From Candidatus Poribacteria bacterium (lineage in GTDB: Bacteria; Poribacteria; WGA-4E; JAJDTR01): a stretch of DNA of 64,000 bases. The stretch spans positions 1 to 64,000 of the forward strand of contig JAPPIK010000001.1 of assembly GCA_028820655.1 (NCBI GenBank). Reading direction: 5' to 3'. Every line of letters begins with the position of its first letter. The stretch's first letter is position 1. Shown piece after piece: positions 17,374-27,174 of this stretch. The notes under the pieces are model-generated. The model was not told the DNA's origin. It saw nothing but the letters and a program-made list of their open reading frames with translations, and made no database searches. Position numbers and translations under genes: made by a program.

Positions 17374-17958
17374 CTATGCCTCATCAAGAAGCATGTTGAT
17401 TTCTGCGTCCAGCGTGAGGGAATCCACGATGCCGGTGTGGCGGAACCGAATTCGATGGTTGCGGTCCAATATGATGGTTGTGGGCATCCCGATACCACCG
17501 TAATGTTCGCCATATATGTTTTCATCATCCCATAGGATCGGATAATTGATGTTGAATTCTTCAACGAAAGATTTAACAGCTTCCTCGTTTTTCACGAGAA
17601 TTCCGTTCTGATTGAGTAGATCCCTAGAGAGCCCTAGTATAGTGAAAGCTCTATTCCGGTATCTATCTTGAATTTCGACCAAGTCCGGGATCTCGTCCCG
17701 GCATGGTTTGCACCATGTTGCCCAAAAATTGATAGCAACCACTTGATTACGGAAGTCGTTCAGTGATACGAGATGTCCGTTCAAATCTTCAAGTTGAAAA
17801 ACGCTTGCGCCACCGAAATCGGGCGGTGCAATCAGGGGAGTAATGTCGGAGTTTCCGGATGAATCTTCGGCGACTTGTGTATCGTAGTAATCTTTACATC
17901 CAAAAAATCCAACTAATAAGATCAGTCCAACCAGCAAAATCAGCACAAGTTTGGGCAT
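17374..17958 (-). CDS. TlpA/ResA-like thioredoxin-fold lipoprotein
   Basis: The 194-residue product has a lipoprotein signal (MPKLVLILLVGLILLVGFFGC, lipobox Cys21). An AhpC/TSA-Redoxin-like domain follows, with the active site WATWCKPCRDEIP, a conserved GMPTTIILD cis-Pro loop and a DLNGHLVSLNDFRNQVVAINFW start. It should be anchored at the membrane with its thiol site in the periplasm, reducing or exchanging disulfides, for example in cytochrome c maturation. GGAGG sits eight bases before the ATG. It lies upstream of the cysteine-repeat YceI protein on the same strand, about 270 bases apart. Functional pairing is only a guess. Confidence 0.9.
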   Translation of the reverse strand: MPKLVLILLVGLILLVGFFGCKDYYDTQVAEDSSGNSDITPLIAPPDFGGASVFQLEDLNGHLVSLNDFRNQVVAINFWATWCKPCRDEIPDLVEIQDRYRNRAFTILGLSRDLLNQNGILVKNEEAVKSFVEEFNINYPILWDDENIYGEHYGGIGMPTTIILDRNHRIRFRHTGIVDSLTLDAEINMLLDEA

Positions 17959-18158
17959 CTTTGCAACCTCCGATTCACTTCCACACCGAGACTCTCAAAT
18001 CGTTCTCACAAACTCTTGGCAAGTCACCTATAACGATGAAATGTCGGAATCCCTTGATTTGAGTTGACCTATACTCAATTGCAAATGTATAATGAACCAT
18101 TGACCAAATTGGCTCTCACCAAGAATCGTCATCCAATTTCGCCGTATAAATCTAAACG

Positions 18159-19022
18159 ATGAACACCGTTCCCCGTCAGGAGACCTCACCGCATGCGCCG
18201 GAAGAGCCGCTCCGCCAACGTATGCGACAGTTCTATGAGACGTCGGAGAGGTACAAGGGGCTGCTCGCCGAGCATGACGAAGCCTACCACAAACCGTTTG
18301 TAGAACTGGTCAATCGGTATGCGCCGCCACACTCGCGAGTTTTGGAACTGGGCTGTGGGAATGGCATAGCGTCCAGGCTGCTCAATCGGTCGGGCCACCA
18401 TGTTATCGGGACAGACATCTCGGCACTCTTCCTCGGAGAGGCCGAAAAATGGCAGCAGACAGTAACCCATGACGGCGAACACAACTTGGAATATCGAGTT
18501 TGCGATGTCCTCGAACTTCCTTTCCAAGATGAGATGTTTGACGTGGTGTGTTCAAATGAATTGATTGAACACGTGCCGGATGCGGGAGCGGCACTTTCGG
18601 AGATGATTCGTGTGACCCGAAAGGGGGGAAGAATCATCATTTGCGGTCCGAATTTGTGCTCTCCACTCATGCCCCTTATCGACCTATTACGGTTAATTCG
18701 AGGGAAACCCGGACGACCGTTTTGGGGTGAAACAAAACGTCAGGCGTTCTCCAATAGCGTGAGGAACTTTCATCTCTATTTGAAAAAACGATTATCGTCC
18801 AAACCACAATTTCTTTACAGAGAACCCGAACTTGGGGGACAGGTTTTCGGCGGAGATGGCGACAGCGCCTACTATGCAAACCCAATTGATCTTGAGAAGT
18901 ATTTCCGACATCACGGTCTCCGGATCGTGAGGCGGTGCGTCGGTTTTAGCGCCAAAGGCAAGCTGATGTCTATCTGTTTCCCGCGCGTTAGCCTCTATAT
19001 TAGTATGGTTGTGAAGCGATGA
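18159..19022 (+). CDS. SAM-dependent class I methyltransferase
   Basis: The 287-residue protein carries a SAM-binding motif I (VLELGCGNGIASRLL), an acidic motif II (VIGTDIS), a YRVCDVLELPFQDEMFDVVCSNELIEHV stretch and a post-motif GGRIIICGPN. This is the Methyltransf_11 pattern. The C-terminal half (residues ~180-287, with PELGGQVFGGDGDSAYY) resembles methyltransferases in glycan or lipid modification, but the acceptor is unknown. The stop overlaps the start of the next methyltransferase by four bases (ATGA), so the two are translationally coupled. Confidence 0.87.
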   Translation: MNTVPRQETSPHAPEEPLRQRMRQFYETSERYKGLLAEHDEAYHKPFVELVNRYAPPHSRVLELGCGNGIASRLLNRSGHHVIGTDISALFLGEAEKWQQTVTHDGEHNLEYRVCDVLELPFQDEMFDVVCSNELIEHVPDAGAALSEMIRVTRKGGRIIICGPNLCSPLMPLIDLLRLIRGKPGRPFWGETKRQAFSNSVRNFHLYLKKRLSSKPQFLYREPELGGQVFGGDGDSAYYANPIDLEKYFRHHGLRIVRRCVGFSAKGKLMSICFPRVSLYISMVVKR

Positions 19023-19894
19023 ATATTCGCCCGGACGACTTTGTTCTCGAAATAGGGAGCGGGCACAATCCGAAGACCCGATCCGACATCCTCTGCGACA
19101 AGTTCATCAATGACGACCTACAACGAGGCGGAAGCATTGTGACCGACCGCCCACTTGTCGAAGCGGACGGCCAGTATCTACCTTTTCCCGATGCATCGTT
19201 CGATTACGTCATCTGTTCGCATATTTTGGAACATGTTGAAGATCCGGAATTACTGATTCGCGAGTTAACGCGCGTCGCCTCGGGCGGCTATATCGAAACA
19301 CCTTCCGAGATTGCCGAAAGGCTTTATGGATGGCCCTATCACAACTGGATGATAAATCTTGTGGACAACCGATTGGTTATCCAGAAGAAAGCGGTCAAGA
19401 GTCAATTCGGGCAGCTATTTCATGCCCTGGCAGCACACGACAAGAATTTTTCACGCTTTCACGTCACCCACCACAAACTCTTCCTTGTGCAGTACGAGTG
19501 GATAGGCAAAATTGACTATGAGATCCTCGGCCCCGAAACCTCGACGCTCAACCTGGAATCTCGAAAGACGATTTCCGGAATGCTCAGTGAGGTCAATCAC
19601 ACTTCATATTGGAACAGGTGGGGGGCGGTCGTCAAGAGCCGTGTACCGAGTAGCTTGGTTTCCAAGGCGAAATCCGTATTTGTTAAACGGCGCCGAAATT
19701 CAACAAAAACATTAAGGGATGTTCTCGCGTGTCCGCTATGTAAGGGCACGATCGGTTGGGAGGCGGATCGAGTGCGGTGCGGCGCGTGCGATTTGGAATA
19801 TCCCATTATCCGTGGTATCCCGCGCATGGTGCCTCCCGAGTCAAAGATGAATTGTGGCGACAATGCGCAGAATGGCGACCATACTGCACAATGA
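19019..19894 (+). CDS. methyltransferase with C-terminal Trm112-like zinc ribbon
   Basis: The 291-residue protein has an N-terminal methyltransferase core (FVLEIGSGHNP, then ADGQYLPFPDASFDYVICSHILEHVEDP) and a long middle region. It ends in CPLCKGTIGWEADRVRCGACDLEYPIIRGIPRM, with two CxxC pairs. That ending resembles Trm112-like zinc ribbons, which are found alone or fused to methyltransferases and glycan enzymes. It overlaps the preceding methyltransferase by four bases, so the pair probably works on the same substrate. The core lacks some canonical motif II residues, so it may be a partner or acceptor-binding subunit rather than fully active. Confidence 0.85.
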   Translation: MNIRPDDFVLEIGSGHNPKTRSDILCDKFINDDLQRGGSIVTDRPLVEADGQYLPFPDASFDYVICSHILEHVEDPELLIRELTRVASGGYIETPSEIAERLYGWPYHNWMINLVDNRLVIQKKAVKSQFGQLFHALAAHDKNFSRFHVTHHKLFLVQYEWIGKIDYEILGPETSTLNLESRKTISGMLSEVNHTSYWNRWGAVVKSRVPSSLVSKAKSVFVKRRRNSTKTLRDVLACPLCKGTIGWEADRVRCGACDLEYPIIRGIPRMVPPESKMNCGDNAQNGDHTAQ

Positions 19895-20144
19895 GCGGAC
19901 ATTCACCATGGATGCCATATTCCACACATATTTATCACAATGTATTCAACCTAAATCTCAATAGTTTTCGTGCATGAATTAAGCGAACACGCGAAACTTC
20001 GGATCGCGTAGATCACAAAGCCACGTCTCGCGTGAATTCGCGGGGAAGATTCTCCGCGTACAGGGAAAGTGATCGATCATTTCATGCACTATGAAAAGCG
20101 AAATGGTTTAAGAAGATTCGGAGACTGAGATTCAAAAGTTTACT

Positions 20145-21386
20145 ATGCCACAGCTCAAGATTTATACGACAGATTTTTGTTCTTGGTGCGACCGAGCGAA
20201 ACGGATACTCGAGAATCGGGGCATCGAATTTGAGGAAATCAACATACACGGCAACCCCGCGATGCGGGATGAAATTGAAACTTTGACGGGACGCCGCGAC
20301 GTGCCACAGATTTTTATCGACAACCAGCATATTGGAGACGATGACGATTTGGCGGAACTCGCCCAGACAGATCAACTGGAGAGAATGTTACAAATTGAAG
20401 GAGAATCAGGTATGACAACGACAGAAAATAAAGAAGATGATGTGATCGAGGAACGAAATGTTATCATCATTGGTGGCGGGACAGCGGGTTTCGCCGCCGG
20501 GGTTTATACTTCACGTGCGATGCTCGAACCTCTGCTACTAACGGGGGACGCGCTCGGGGGACAACTTTCGTTGACACTTGATCTTGAGAACTACCCCGGT
20601 TTCTTCGGAACCGAAGCCGTGGATTTCATCCAAGGATTGCAACAGCAAGCCGAGCGTTTCGGTACAGAGGTGCGGTTTGATATGGTCACAGAGGTTGACT
20701 TCAACCGACACCCGTTCTACCTGAAAACGTATGAAAAAGAATATCTTGCCAAGTCCGTGATTATCTGCACCGGCGCTTCGCCGCGCATGCTTGAGGTACC
20801 GGGTGAAGAGGAGTTCGGCGGGCGTGGCGTGTCGTATTGCGCGACATGCGACGGTTTCTTTTTCCAGAATCAGCGGCTAATTGTCGTAGGTGGAGGCGAT
20901 GCCGCTCTTGAGGAGGGTATCTTCTTAACGAAGTATGCCTCGGAAGTATACGTTGTTCATCGCCGCGACCAACTTCGGGCAAGCCAAATCATGCAGGAAC
21001 GCGCCTTCAAGAACGACAAAATCAAGTTTATCTGGAACACGGTTGTCGAAGAGATTCAAGGTGACGGCGACAAGGTAAATGGCGCCTTGCTGAGGAACGT
21101 TGAAACCGATGAGAAGCAGGTGTTCCCGATCGATGGGGTGTTTATCTTTGTTGGGCACATTCCGAACACCGAGTTGTTCAAGGGAACTATAGAATTTGAC
21201 GACCAAGATTACATTATTGTAGACAAGCTCCAGGGCACGAACATTCCGGGCGTATTCGCCGCCGGCGACGTTCATGACCATATCTTCCGTCAGGCGATTA
21301 CGGCGGGCGGCGCCGGCGCCGCTGCGGCGATTTCGGCGGAGAAGTTCATTGCGGAACTGGAGAATAGGTCATATCCGGGACAATAG
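20145..21386 (+). CDS. glutaredoxin-thioredoxin reductase fusion
   Basis: Residues 1-86 form a glutaredoxin domain (KIYTTDFCSWCDRAKRIL; active site CSWC at 12-15; RDVPQIFIDNQHIGD with the cis-Pro). Residues about 104-413 form a thioredoxin reductase: FAD motif IIIGGGTAGFAAG, redox pair CATC (232-235), NADPH motif VVGGGDAALEEG with HRRDQLRAS, and an FAD-binding GVFAAGDVHD near the end. NADPH electrons could pass from the flavin to the attached CSWC. An internal ATG at residue 90 (20412) has GAAGGAG nine bases upstream, so a free reductase may also be made. Fusions of this type are known in bacteria but uncommon. No thioredoxin gene is adjacent. Confidence 0.92.
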   Translation: MPQLKIYTTDFCSWCDRAKRILENRGIEFEEINIHGNPAMRDEIETLTGRRDVPQIFIDNQHIGDDDDLAELAQTDQLERMLQIEGESGMTTTENKEDDVIEERNVIIIGGGTAGFAAGVYTSRAMLEPLLLTGDALGGQLSLTLDLENYPGFFGTEAVDFIQGLQQQAERFGTEVRFDMVTEVDFNRHPFYLKTYEKEYLAKSVIICTGASPRMLEVPGEEEFGGRGVSYCATCDGFFFQNQRLIVVGGGDAALEEGIFLTKYASEVYVVHRRDQLRASQIMQERAFKNDKIKFIWNTVVEEIQGDGDKVNGALLRNVETDEKQVFPIDGVFIFVGHIPNTELFKGTIEFDDQDYIIVDKLQGTNIPGVFAAGDVHDHIFRQAITAGGAGAAAAISAEKFIAELENRSYPGQ

Positions 21387-21826
21387 GCGTTGTGGAGCCT
21401 TACAGCCTTGAGAAACTTCGCCGTGGGTAACGCTCATCATGAGGTTGAGTGTCTCGCGGGTTGCCGATTTGCAGAATTCATGATGAGCGGTAACTTTGGC
21501 AATTGAACTGAGCGTGGTAGGATCTTTCCGGATTGATGTCACCCATTTCGGTTTTTATCGCAATGTTGATTGACGAAGAAGCAAATGCACATTCAAGACT
21601 TTTGAGCCGATTTGCATCCGTGTTTTCCAGCTTGTTTCACCACTATTCCATTCCGAGCCTATTATTCTCCGTGATTTAATTCACACGAGCGGCTTCCTGT
21701 CCAAGTTTCCATCGCACGGCATTAACCGTCGCCTTTCTTATCCAGTCAGTTAATCGATCGGTTTGTTGACGTTCACTTGCTTGAAAACACCTCACACATG
21801 CGCAACGTCGAGTTGAGGGGAGAGAG
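21387..21826. other. intergenic gap with an inverted repeat
   Basis: A 12-base perfect inverted repeat (CGCTCATCATGA at 21431 and TCATGATGAGCG at 21478) lies just after the reductase stop, with a 35-base loop. There is no T-run, so it is not a classic terminator. A degenerate copy of the dispersed repeat is near 21716-21760. Confidence 0.5.
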
Positions 21827-22807
21827 ATGCGCGGCAAGCTGACAACCAGATTCATAGTGTATGCGTTGCTGTCCGTCTGTCTGACGGGTGCGGAGCTATG
21901 GTTGAGAAACGCACTCGCCTCCAACAACGGTCGAATTGTCTTTACGTCCAGGAGAGACGGCAACAGTGAAATCTATGTAATGGATGCCGATGGAGGAAAC
22001 CAAGCAAGACTGACTCACCATCCAGCGAATGACAGCGATCCGGATTGGTCGCCTGACGGGACGAAGATTGCGTTCACTTCCTCTCGCGACGGAAAACGCC
22101 AAATCTATGTGATGAACGCCGATGGAAGCCATCTGAAAAAACTGACCGACACACGGGATAACACCGATCCGGATTGGTCTCCCGATGGGCATACGATTGC
22201 GTTCACCGTCCACCCCGATTGGATGAACGATTGGGCAGATCATATCGCGGTGATGGATGCTGATGGTAGAAATCGTGTAAGGCATGAAGACCACGGGATG
22301 CATCCATCATGGTCTCCCGATGGGCGAGCGATTGCATTCGTATCTTCTAGACATGGAAACAATGAAATTTACGTGATAAGCGCAGACGGACAGAGGCTAA
22401 AAAGGGTGACGCACGATTTAGCGAGTCAACACCGCCCGGCGTTTTCGCCCGGTGGGGGACGGATTGCATACATGGCCCGGCACGAAGGATTCCTTCACAT
22501 CTATGTCGTGGACATTGATGGTACGAATCTCAAGAAGCTTACGCACAATCAAGGGCATCATTGGGATCCCGCCTGGTCTCCCGATGGAGGGATGATTGCA
22601 TATTATACCTATACCAAAGACGCTCGTGACGGAGCAAAGATTCACTTGATGACCGCAAATGGACAACATCTTAGGCAACTTGGCGATAGCCATGATTGGC
22701 ACGATTTTCAGCCCGACATTAGCCCGTTAGGACTAGCCGTGTCCCGCACTTCCAAAACAACCACAATTTGGGGTAGGCTTAAGCAACGTGCGTCGAACGT
22801 CCGATAG
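21827..22807 (+). CDS. secreted TolB-like WD40/PD40 beta-propeller
   Basis: The 326-residue protein has a signal peptide (MRGKLTTRFIVYALLSVCL...). Six or so PD40 units follow, each with a [N/R]xEIYVMDADG, LTH, DPDWSPDG and IAFTSSRDG series. This is the TolB C-terminal propeller pattern. It should lie in the periplasm or outside the cell. The TolB N-terminal domain is absent, so an actual Tol-Pal role is doubtful; a surface or scaffold protein is more likely. GGGGAGAG immediately precedes the ATG. No neighbour is close on the same strand. Confidence 0.85.
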   Translation: MRGKLTTRFIVYALLSVCLTGAELWLRNALASNNGRIVFTSRRDGNSEIYVMDADGGNQARLTHHPANDSDPDWSPDGTKIAFTSSRDGKRQIYVMNADGSHLKKLTDTRDNTDPDWSPDGHTIAFTVHPDWMNDWADHIAVMDADGRNRVRHEDHGMHPSWSPDGRAIAFVSSRHGNNEIYVISADGQRLKRVTHDLASQHRPAFSPGGGRIAYMARHEGFLHIYVVDIDGTNLKKLTHNQGHHWDPAWSPDGGMIAYYTYTKDARDGAKIHLMTANGQHLRQLGDSHDWHDFQPDISPLGLAVSRTSKTTTIWGRLKQRASNVR

Positions 22808-23352
22808 TGTGCAGGATAGGCTTTTGAACTAGGAATCCTGTAAATTGGGGAAAGGCGACTAGGCGAGTCATTGAAACCCTCGGAAGCGCCAAGGGCGTCA
22901 CGTGATTGGTGGGAGGTTGTCTAATCGCATTCGTGCACCCGTTCAAGACCGGTATTTTTCCCTCCACATTTGCCGCAACCGGGGTAGGCATAAGAGCTTT
23001 TTTGAAAAGTCGCTTGATTTGGTTTCGAATCAGGTGAATGAATACGATTTGCGCCAACTGGTTTGCGCGATGAGTGTTTGATGCAGGTGAGGAGGTCGCG
23101 ACTTGGACATCGCTCCTGCCGGCAGTCGAACGGCAAAGGGCAGTTTACGACCCACGCCGGGTCTCTATCGCCTACGTTAATCACCCAGTTGGGCCTGATC
23201 CCATCGGTTGATCGACAGAAAACCTTATCCAACCACGCCTGCTTGATTGGATGAATTCCGATTCGGATAGGATTCCAATCCCGCCGCCGTGCAAAATGGT
23301 TGCTGTTTTACAATAACTTCCACTCTCGGAGGAACTCCGGCACGGCGATAGT
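22808..23352. other. intergenic gap with a possible MITE-end remnant
   Basis: A stretch around 22990-23012 (agagcttttttgaaaagtcgc) resembles the inner part of the MITE ends (CCTGTTTGAAAAGTCGGC). No second end is evident. A weak repeat copy lies near 23160. Nothing coding is convincing. Confidence 0.4.
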
Positions 23353-25827
23353 CTATCCAACTGACGGAGGTGGAGGCACCGAGTCGTGTTGGATCGCGGG
23401 ATTGGCGTGATCCGTCGGTTTGGAGCCTACGGTGTGCTCGTTGGGTTTTAGTGCATGGTTCAACACTTGGTCAATGTGATCCGAGAACACGAATTCAAGT
23501 CCGTCCGTCGCGTCATCGGGGATTTCTACCAGATCCTTTTCGTTTCGCCTTGGCGCGATGACGGTTTTGATGCCTGCCTGCTTCGCCGCCAGCACTTTTT
23601 CTTTCAACCCGCCGATGGGGAGCACTCGCCCGCGCAGCGTGATTTCTCCCGTCATGGCGACCTCGGGTGCCACCGGTCGTCCCGTGGCTAGCGATGCCAA
23701 TGCGGTCGCAATGGTTACCCCAGCGGACGGTCCATCTTTCGGGATTGCTCCGGCCGGCACGTGGATGTGAATGTCGCTATTCCAGAAGTCGGGGTCGAAG
23801 TGTAACTCTTCGGTCTGTGATTTGATGTAACTCAGAGCGGCTTTTGCCGACTCCTGCATCACATCCCCGATCTGTCCAGTCAAGGTCAGTTTTCCCTCAC
23901 CGACCATACTCGTGGCTTCGATGAACAGAATCTCTCCGCCAGCGGGGGTTACCGAGAGCCCCGTTGCAGTGCCGACTTCCTCATTTCGATCCGCAACTTC
24001 GGAATAGAATTTCGGAGGTCCCAAGTATTTTGGCAGATTGTCGGCTGTCAAGTCTATCGGATCGGTTTCGCCCTCGGCGATGTTGCGAGCCGATTTACGG
24101 CAGAGCGTCCCCAGTTCTCGCTCAAGGTTTCGAACACCAGCCTCGCGTGTGTACTCGTCGATGACACGATTGATGGCTTTATCTCCAATGGCAAACTGAG
24201 CCTCGGTGATGCCGTGCGCTTCAAGTTGGCGGGGAATCAAATACTGTTTGGCAATCATCGACTTTTCAATCGCAGTATAGCCGGGCAACTCCAAGGTTTC
24301 CATGCGATCACGCAGCGGGGGCGGAATGGTGTGGAGCTGATTTGCCGTTGTGATGAACATTACCTTTGAAAGATCGAACGGCACGTCAAGATAGTTGTCG
24401 GTGAACGAATCATTCTGCTCCGGATCAAGCACCTCAAGCATTGCCGCCGCGGGATCTCCTCGAAAATCCGATCCGAGTTTGTCAATTTCGTCCAACATAA
24501 AAACCGGGTTATTGGATTCCGCCTGACGGATGCCTTTGATAATGCGTCCGGGCATCGATCCAATATACGTTCTTCGATGTCCGCGGATTTCCGCCTCATC
24601 GTGTGTGCCGCCCAGTGAAATGCGCACAAATTTCCGTCCCATGGCTCGCGCGACGGATTTGCCGAGCGACGTTTTTCCGACTCCCGGCGGACCGACGAAA
24701 CAGAGAATTGGCCCCTTCATATCTTGTTTAAGCATCCGTACGGCAAGATACTCCAGGATACGATCCTTAATCTTCTCAAGATTGTAGTGGTCTTCATCAA
24801 GAATCTCTTTCGCGTGGGGGATGTCAAGATTGTCTTCGGTACTAGTATTCCACGGAAGATTCATGAGCCAATCCAAATAATTCCGCGAGACGGTGGATTC
24901 CGGGGATGAGGAGTGCATTTTAGAGAGCCGGTTGAGTTCCTTTTCGGCCGCTTCTCGGGCTTTGTCGGGCATATCAGCGTTTTCAAGCTGTGCGCGCATC
25001 TCGTCTACTTCCAGCAGAAGGTCGTCGGATTCGCCCAGTTCTTTTTGGATGGCTTTCAACTGTTCGCGCAGAAAATATTCGCGCTGTCCTTTATTGATTA
25101 CCGCTTGCGCGTCGGACTGAATCTTGCTTTCCAACTCAAGAAGGTCGTGTTCCTTCGTCAAGATTACAATCAGATGGTTCAGTCGATCTTGAACCGAAAT
25201 CGACTCAAGAATGGTCTGTTTGTCATCGGACCGAAAGTCTAATACCGCGGCAATGTAATCCGCAAGTCGACCGGGCTCCTCAATATTTTCAGCAACAATC
25301 GCCAATTCTTCCTGATACCGCGATGACAACTTCACAATTTTTTGGACAATATCAAGCGCGCTGCGAACGAGGGCTTCGATCTCGACGTTCACATCTTCAG
25401 TATCTCCCTCCGCTACCTCCTCTATGACTTGTACGCGCGCTTTGAGGAATGGTTTGGTTTCAAGGATTTTTTCTATTCGCACACGCGCTCGACCGTGCGC
25501 CAAAAACAGCACATTCTCATCATCCTTCTTGTACCTCAAGATTTGAATCAACGTGCCCAAAGGAGCAAGATCCCCGGAGGTTTTTGGATTCGATTCACGG
25601 TTGGCGACCTGTCGAAAAACACATAGCGCTCGTTCCCCATTCACCATGGCATCATCGACAGCCTTGGTCACCCAATCGCCGGAAAGCGCGATATGGTGAG
25701 GCGCGAACGGCGGCACCGGCGGCATATAGGGAAACACGACCAAATCGTCAACAGGAAGAATAGGAATCTCGGCGGTGATTTCGGGATCTAGTACGTCGTC
25801 ATTCTCGGTTTCGTTTTCCTTCGACAT
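23353..25827 (-). CDS. lon: Lon ATP-dependent protease
   Basis: The 824-residue product has the full Lon plan: an N-terminal LON substrate-binding domain ([16 protein letters not shown]), a long coiled region ([18 protein letters not shown]), an AAA+ module ([36 protein letters not shown]) and a C-terminal Ser-Lys protease ([29 protein letters not shown]). It unfolds and degrades damaged and regulatory proteins in the cytoplasm. The length is close to the usual 780-830 residues. AAAGGAG precedes the ATG at seven bases. It starts 12 bases after hsp20, so the two heat-shock genes are probably co-transcribed. Confidence 0.97.
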   Translation of the reverse strand: MSKENETENDDVLDPEITAEIPILPVDDLVVFPYMPPVPPFAPHHIALSGDWVTKAVDDAMVNGERALCVFRQVANRESNPKTSGDLAPLGTLIQILRYKKDDENVLFLAHGRARVRIEKILETKPFLKARVQVIEEVAEGDTEDVNVEIEALVRSALDIVQKIVKLSSRYQEELAIVAENIEEPGRLADYIAAVLDFRSDDKQTILESISVQDRLNHLIVILTKEHDLLELESKIQSDAQAVINKGQREYFLREQLKAIQKELGESDDLLLEVDEMRAQLENADMPDKAREAAEKELNRLSKMHSSSPESTVSRNYLDWLMNLPWNTSTEDNLDIPHAKEILDEDHYNLEKIKDRILEYLAVRMLKQDMKGPILCFVGPPGVGKTSLGKSVARAMGRKFVRISLGGTHDEAEIRGHRRTYIGSMPGRIIKGIRQAESNNPVFMLDEIDKLGSDFRGDPAAAMLEVLDPEQNDSFTDNYLDVPFDLSKVMFITTANQLHTIPPPLRDRMETLELPGYTAIEKSMIAKQYLIPRQLEAHGITEAQFAIGDKAINRVIDEYTREAGVRNLERELGTLCRKSARNIAEGETDPIDLTADNLPKYLGPPKFYSEVADRNEEVGTATGLSVTPAGGEILFIEATSMVGEGKLTLTGQIGDVMQESAKAALSYIKSQTEELHFDPDFWNSDIHIHVPAGAIPKDGPSAGVTIATALASLATGRPVAPEVAMTGEITLRGRVLPIGGLKEKVLAAKQAGIKTVIAPRRNEKDLVEIPDDATDGLEFVFSDHIDQVLNHALKPNEHTVGSKPTDHANPAIQHDSVPPPPSVG

Positions 25828-25839
25828 TATCTAACTCCT

Positions 25840-26325
25840 TTATTCCTCTTTGACGGCTTTCATGGTTTTGGCTTCATCTTTTACTTGCACAGAGATTTCT
25901 TTGGTTGAATCCTGTTTCATTTTCGGGATTTTGATTTCGATAAATCCGTTTTCATAGCCGGCAATCGCCTCGCAATCTTCGTCCAATACATTTGGAAGAA
26001 CTACCGATCGCTCGAATGCGCCATAGCTTAACTCGGCTTGATGATAGTGCTGTTTTTTTAGCTGAGTTCGATCTCTTCGGTATCCCGTAATCTTGAGCAC
26101 GTTATTGTCCAAACGAAGTCTCACATCCTCGTCCGGTTGAACGCCAGCAAGTTCAATCTTTACAATGAAGTGTTCAACCGTTTCGTAGATATCCATCGGA
26201 GGACGCCAATTCGTGCTTTCACCCTTTACGCTCTGATGAGGAATACCGAAAGATTCAAAGGCGCGATCAAACTCCTTATTCATTTCGTAGAATTCTTCAA
26301 TCAATCGTCGTGGCTTCGATTTCAA
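25840..26325 (-). CDS. Hsp20/alpha-crystallin small heat-shock protein, TTG start
   Basis: The 161-residue protein has a charged N-terminus and a central alpha-crystallin domain (DIYETVEHFIVKIELAGVQPDEDVRLRLDNNVLKITGYR ... GAFERSVVLPNVLDED). The C-terminal IEIKIPKM supplies the I-x-I type anchor. It should hold unfolded proteins in the cytoplasm for refolding or for Lon. The start is TTG at 26325, seven bases after GGAGG. The nearby ATG at 26330 is only two bases from GGAGG and hits TGA after one codon. lon follows by 12 bases. Confidence 0.93.
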   Translation of the reverse strand: MKSKPRRLIEEFYEMNKEFDRAFESFGIPHQSVKGESTNWRPPMDIYETVEHFIVKIELAGVQPDEDVRLRLDNNVLKITGYRRDRTQLKKQHYHQAELSYGAFERSVVLPNVLDEDCEAIAGYENGFIEIKIPKMKQDSTKEISVQVKDEAKTMKAVKEE

Positions 26326-27174
26326 CGCATTGCCTCCTTGGGATATGGAGTGTTCGATTCTTAAGACGTGAGTTTTGTTTTAGAGGTTGACACGGCCAAA
26401 AAATGCAAATATGACTCGTCTTTGATTATCGCGAATCTCATCTGCGTATAGTGTATGGTTCAGATGTGGAATACGCAAGTCGTGTGCCAAGGATTCTTGA
26501 GGTAAATAGCCGAGTTTTTTCAGCCCGCTGAATTGACACCCGCTAGACGTCGAGCGGTGCGCTCAGATTCGAGGATGCCCTTCAATCCGCCACTACATAA
26601 TTTTTGATGACGATTTCGATACGATCGGCAAGTCCGCACGCATTCGAGTTAAAGTTTTCTCGGGAGGTTTGAGCAGTTCAAGAAAGACCGGCAACAGTTT
26701 ATACTTCAGGGCAAATTCGATTCACTAACCGAATCGGCGTCTTTTTAACTCGCGGGTGCGATTAGAAACCGCACCTGCCGACATCTGTGAACGTGTGAAT
26801 GGATTGGACTCTATATGCCAAAAATGCAAACTGTGCCGATTTGACAGCACCCCATACGGATACGACGCAGTATATCAAGACGCTGTCATCCTTCCTTGTA
26901 GTGGGCACATCCAACCTCGTTTCGGAAGCATCCGTCTTAGACGATCCTCAAGGCGATGTCGTTTCGCGACAGAGTGGCTGAAACTATTTTGTTTTACTCT
27001 CTAGACCGGCGTGATATAATCTTCGCCGGATCGAAAGTTCCGATCGAACGCGGGTGGGTGCTATGGCGCAGGGTTATGACGTTCTTCATCCCTTCCATGG
27101 CCGAACACGATTAGCCTAAAATCTATACACATTCAAATATGGACAAGAATGTAGCAAATAAGAGCGAGGTTTGC
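26326..27174. other. intergenic region between divergent genes
   Basis: No gene is supported here. Promoters for hsp20-lon and the downstream LamG-like gene should lie inside, but no CIRCE element or clear -35/-10 pair was recognised. A hairpin repeat lies at 26751-26779. Confidence 0.5.
26751..26779. repeat. hairpin repeat GGTGCG...CGCACC
   Basis: An inverted repeat with GCGGGTGCG on the left and CCGCACCTGC on the right, followed by a tail (tgtgaatggattggact) that closely matches the tail after the hairpin at 46137. The shared tail shows that both are copies of one dispersed element. Confidence 0.65.

Noticed and set aside
21827-22807. TolB of the Tol-Pal system
   Set aside because: Only the PD40 propeller is present, the TolB N-terminal domain is absent, and no tol or pal genes are nearby.
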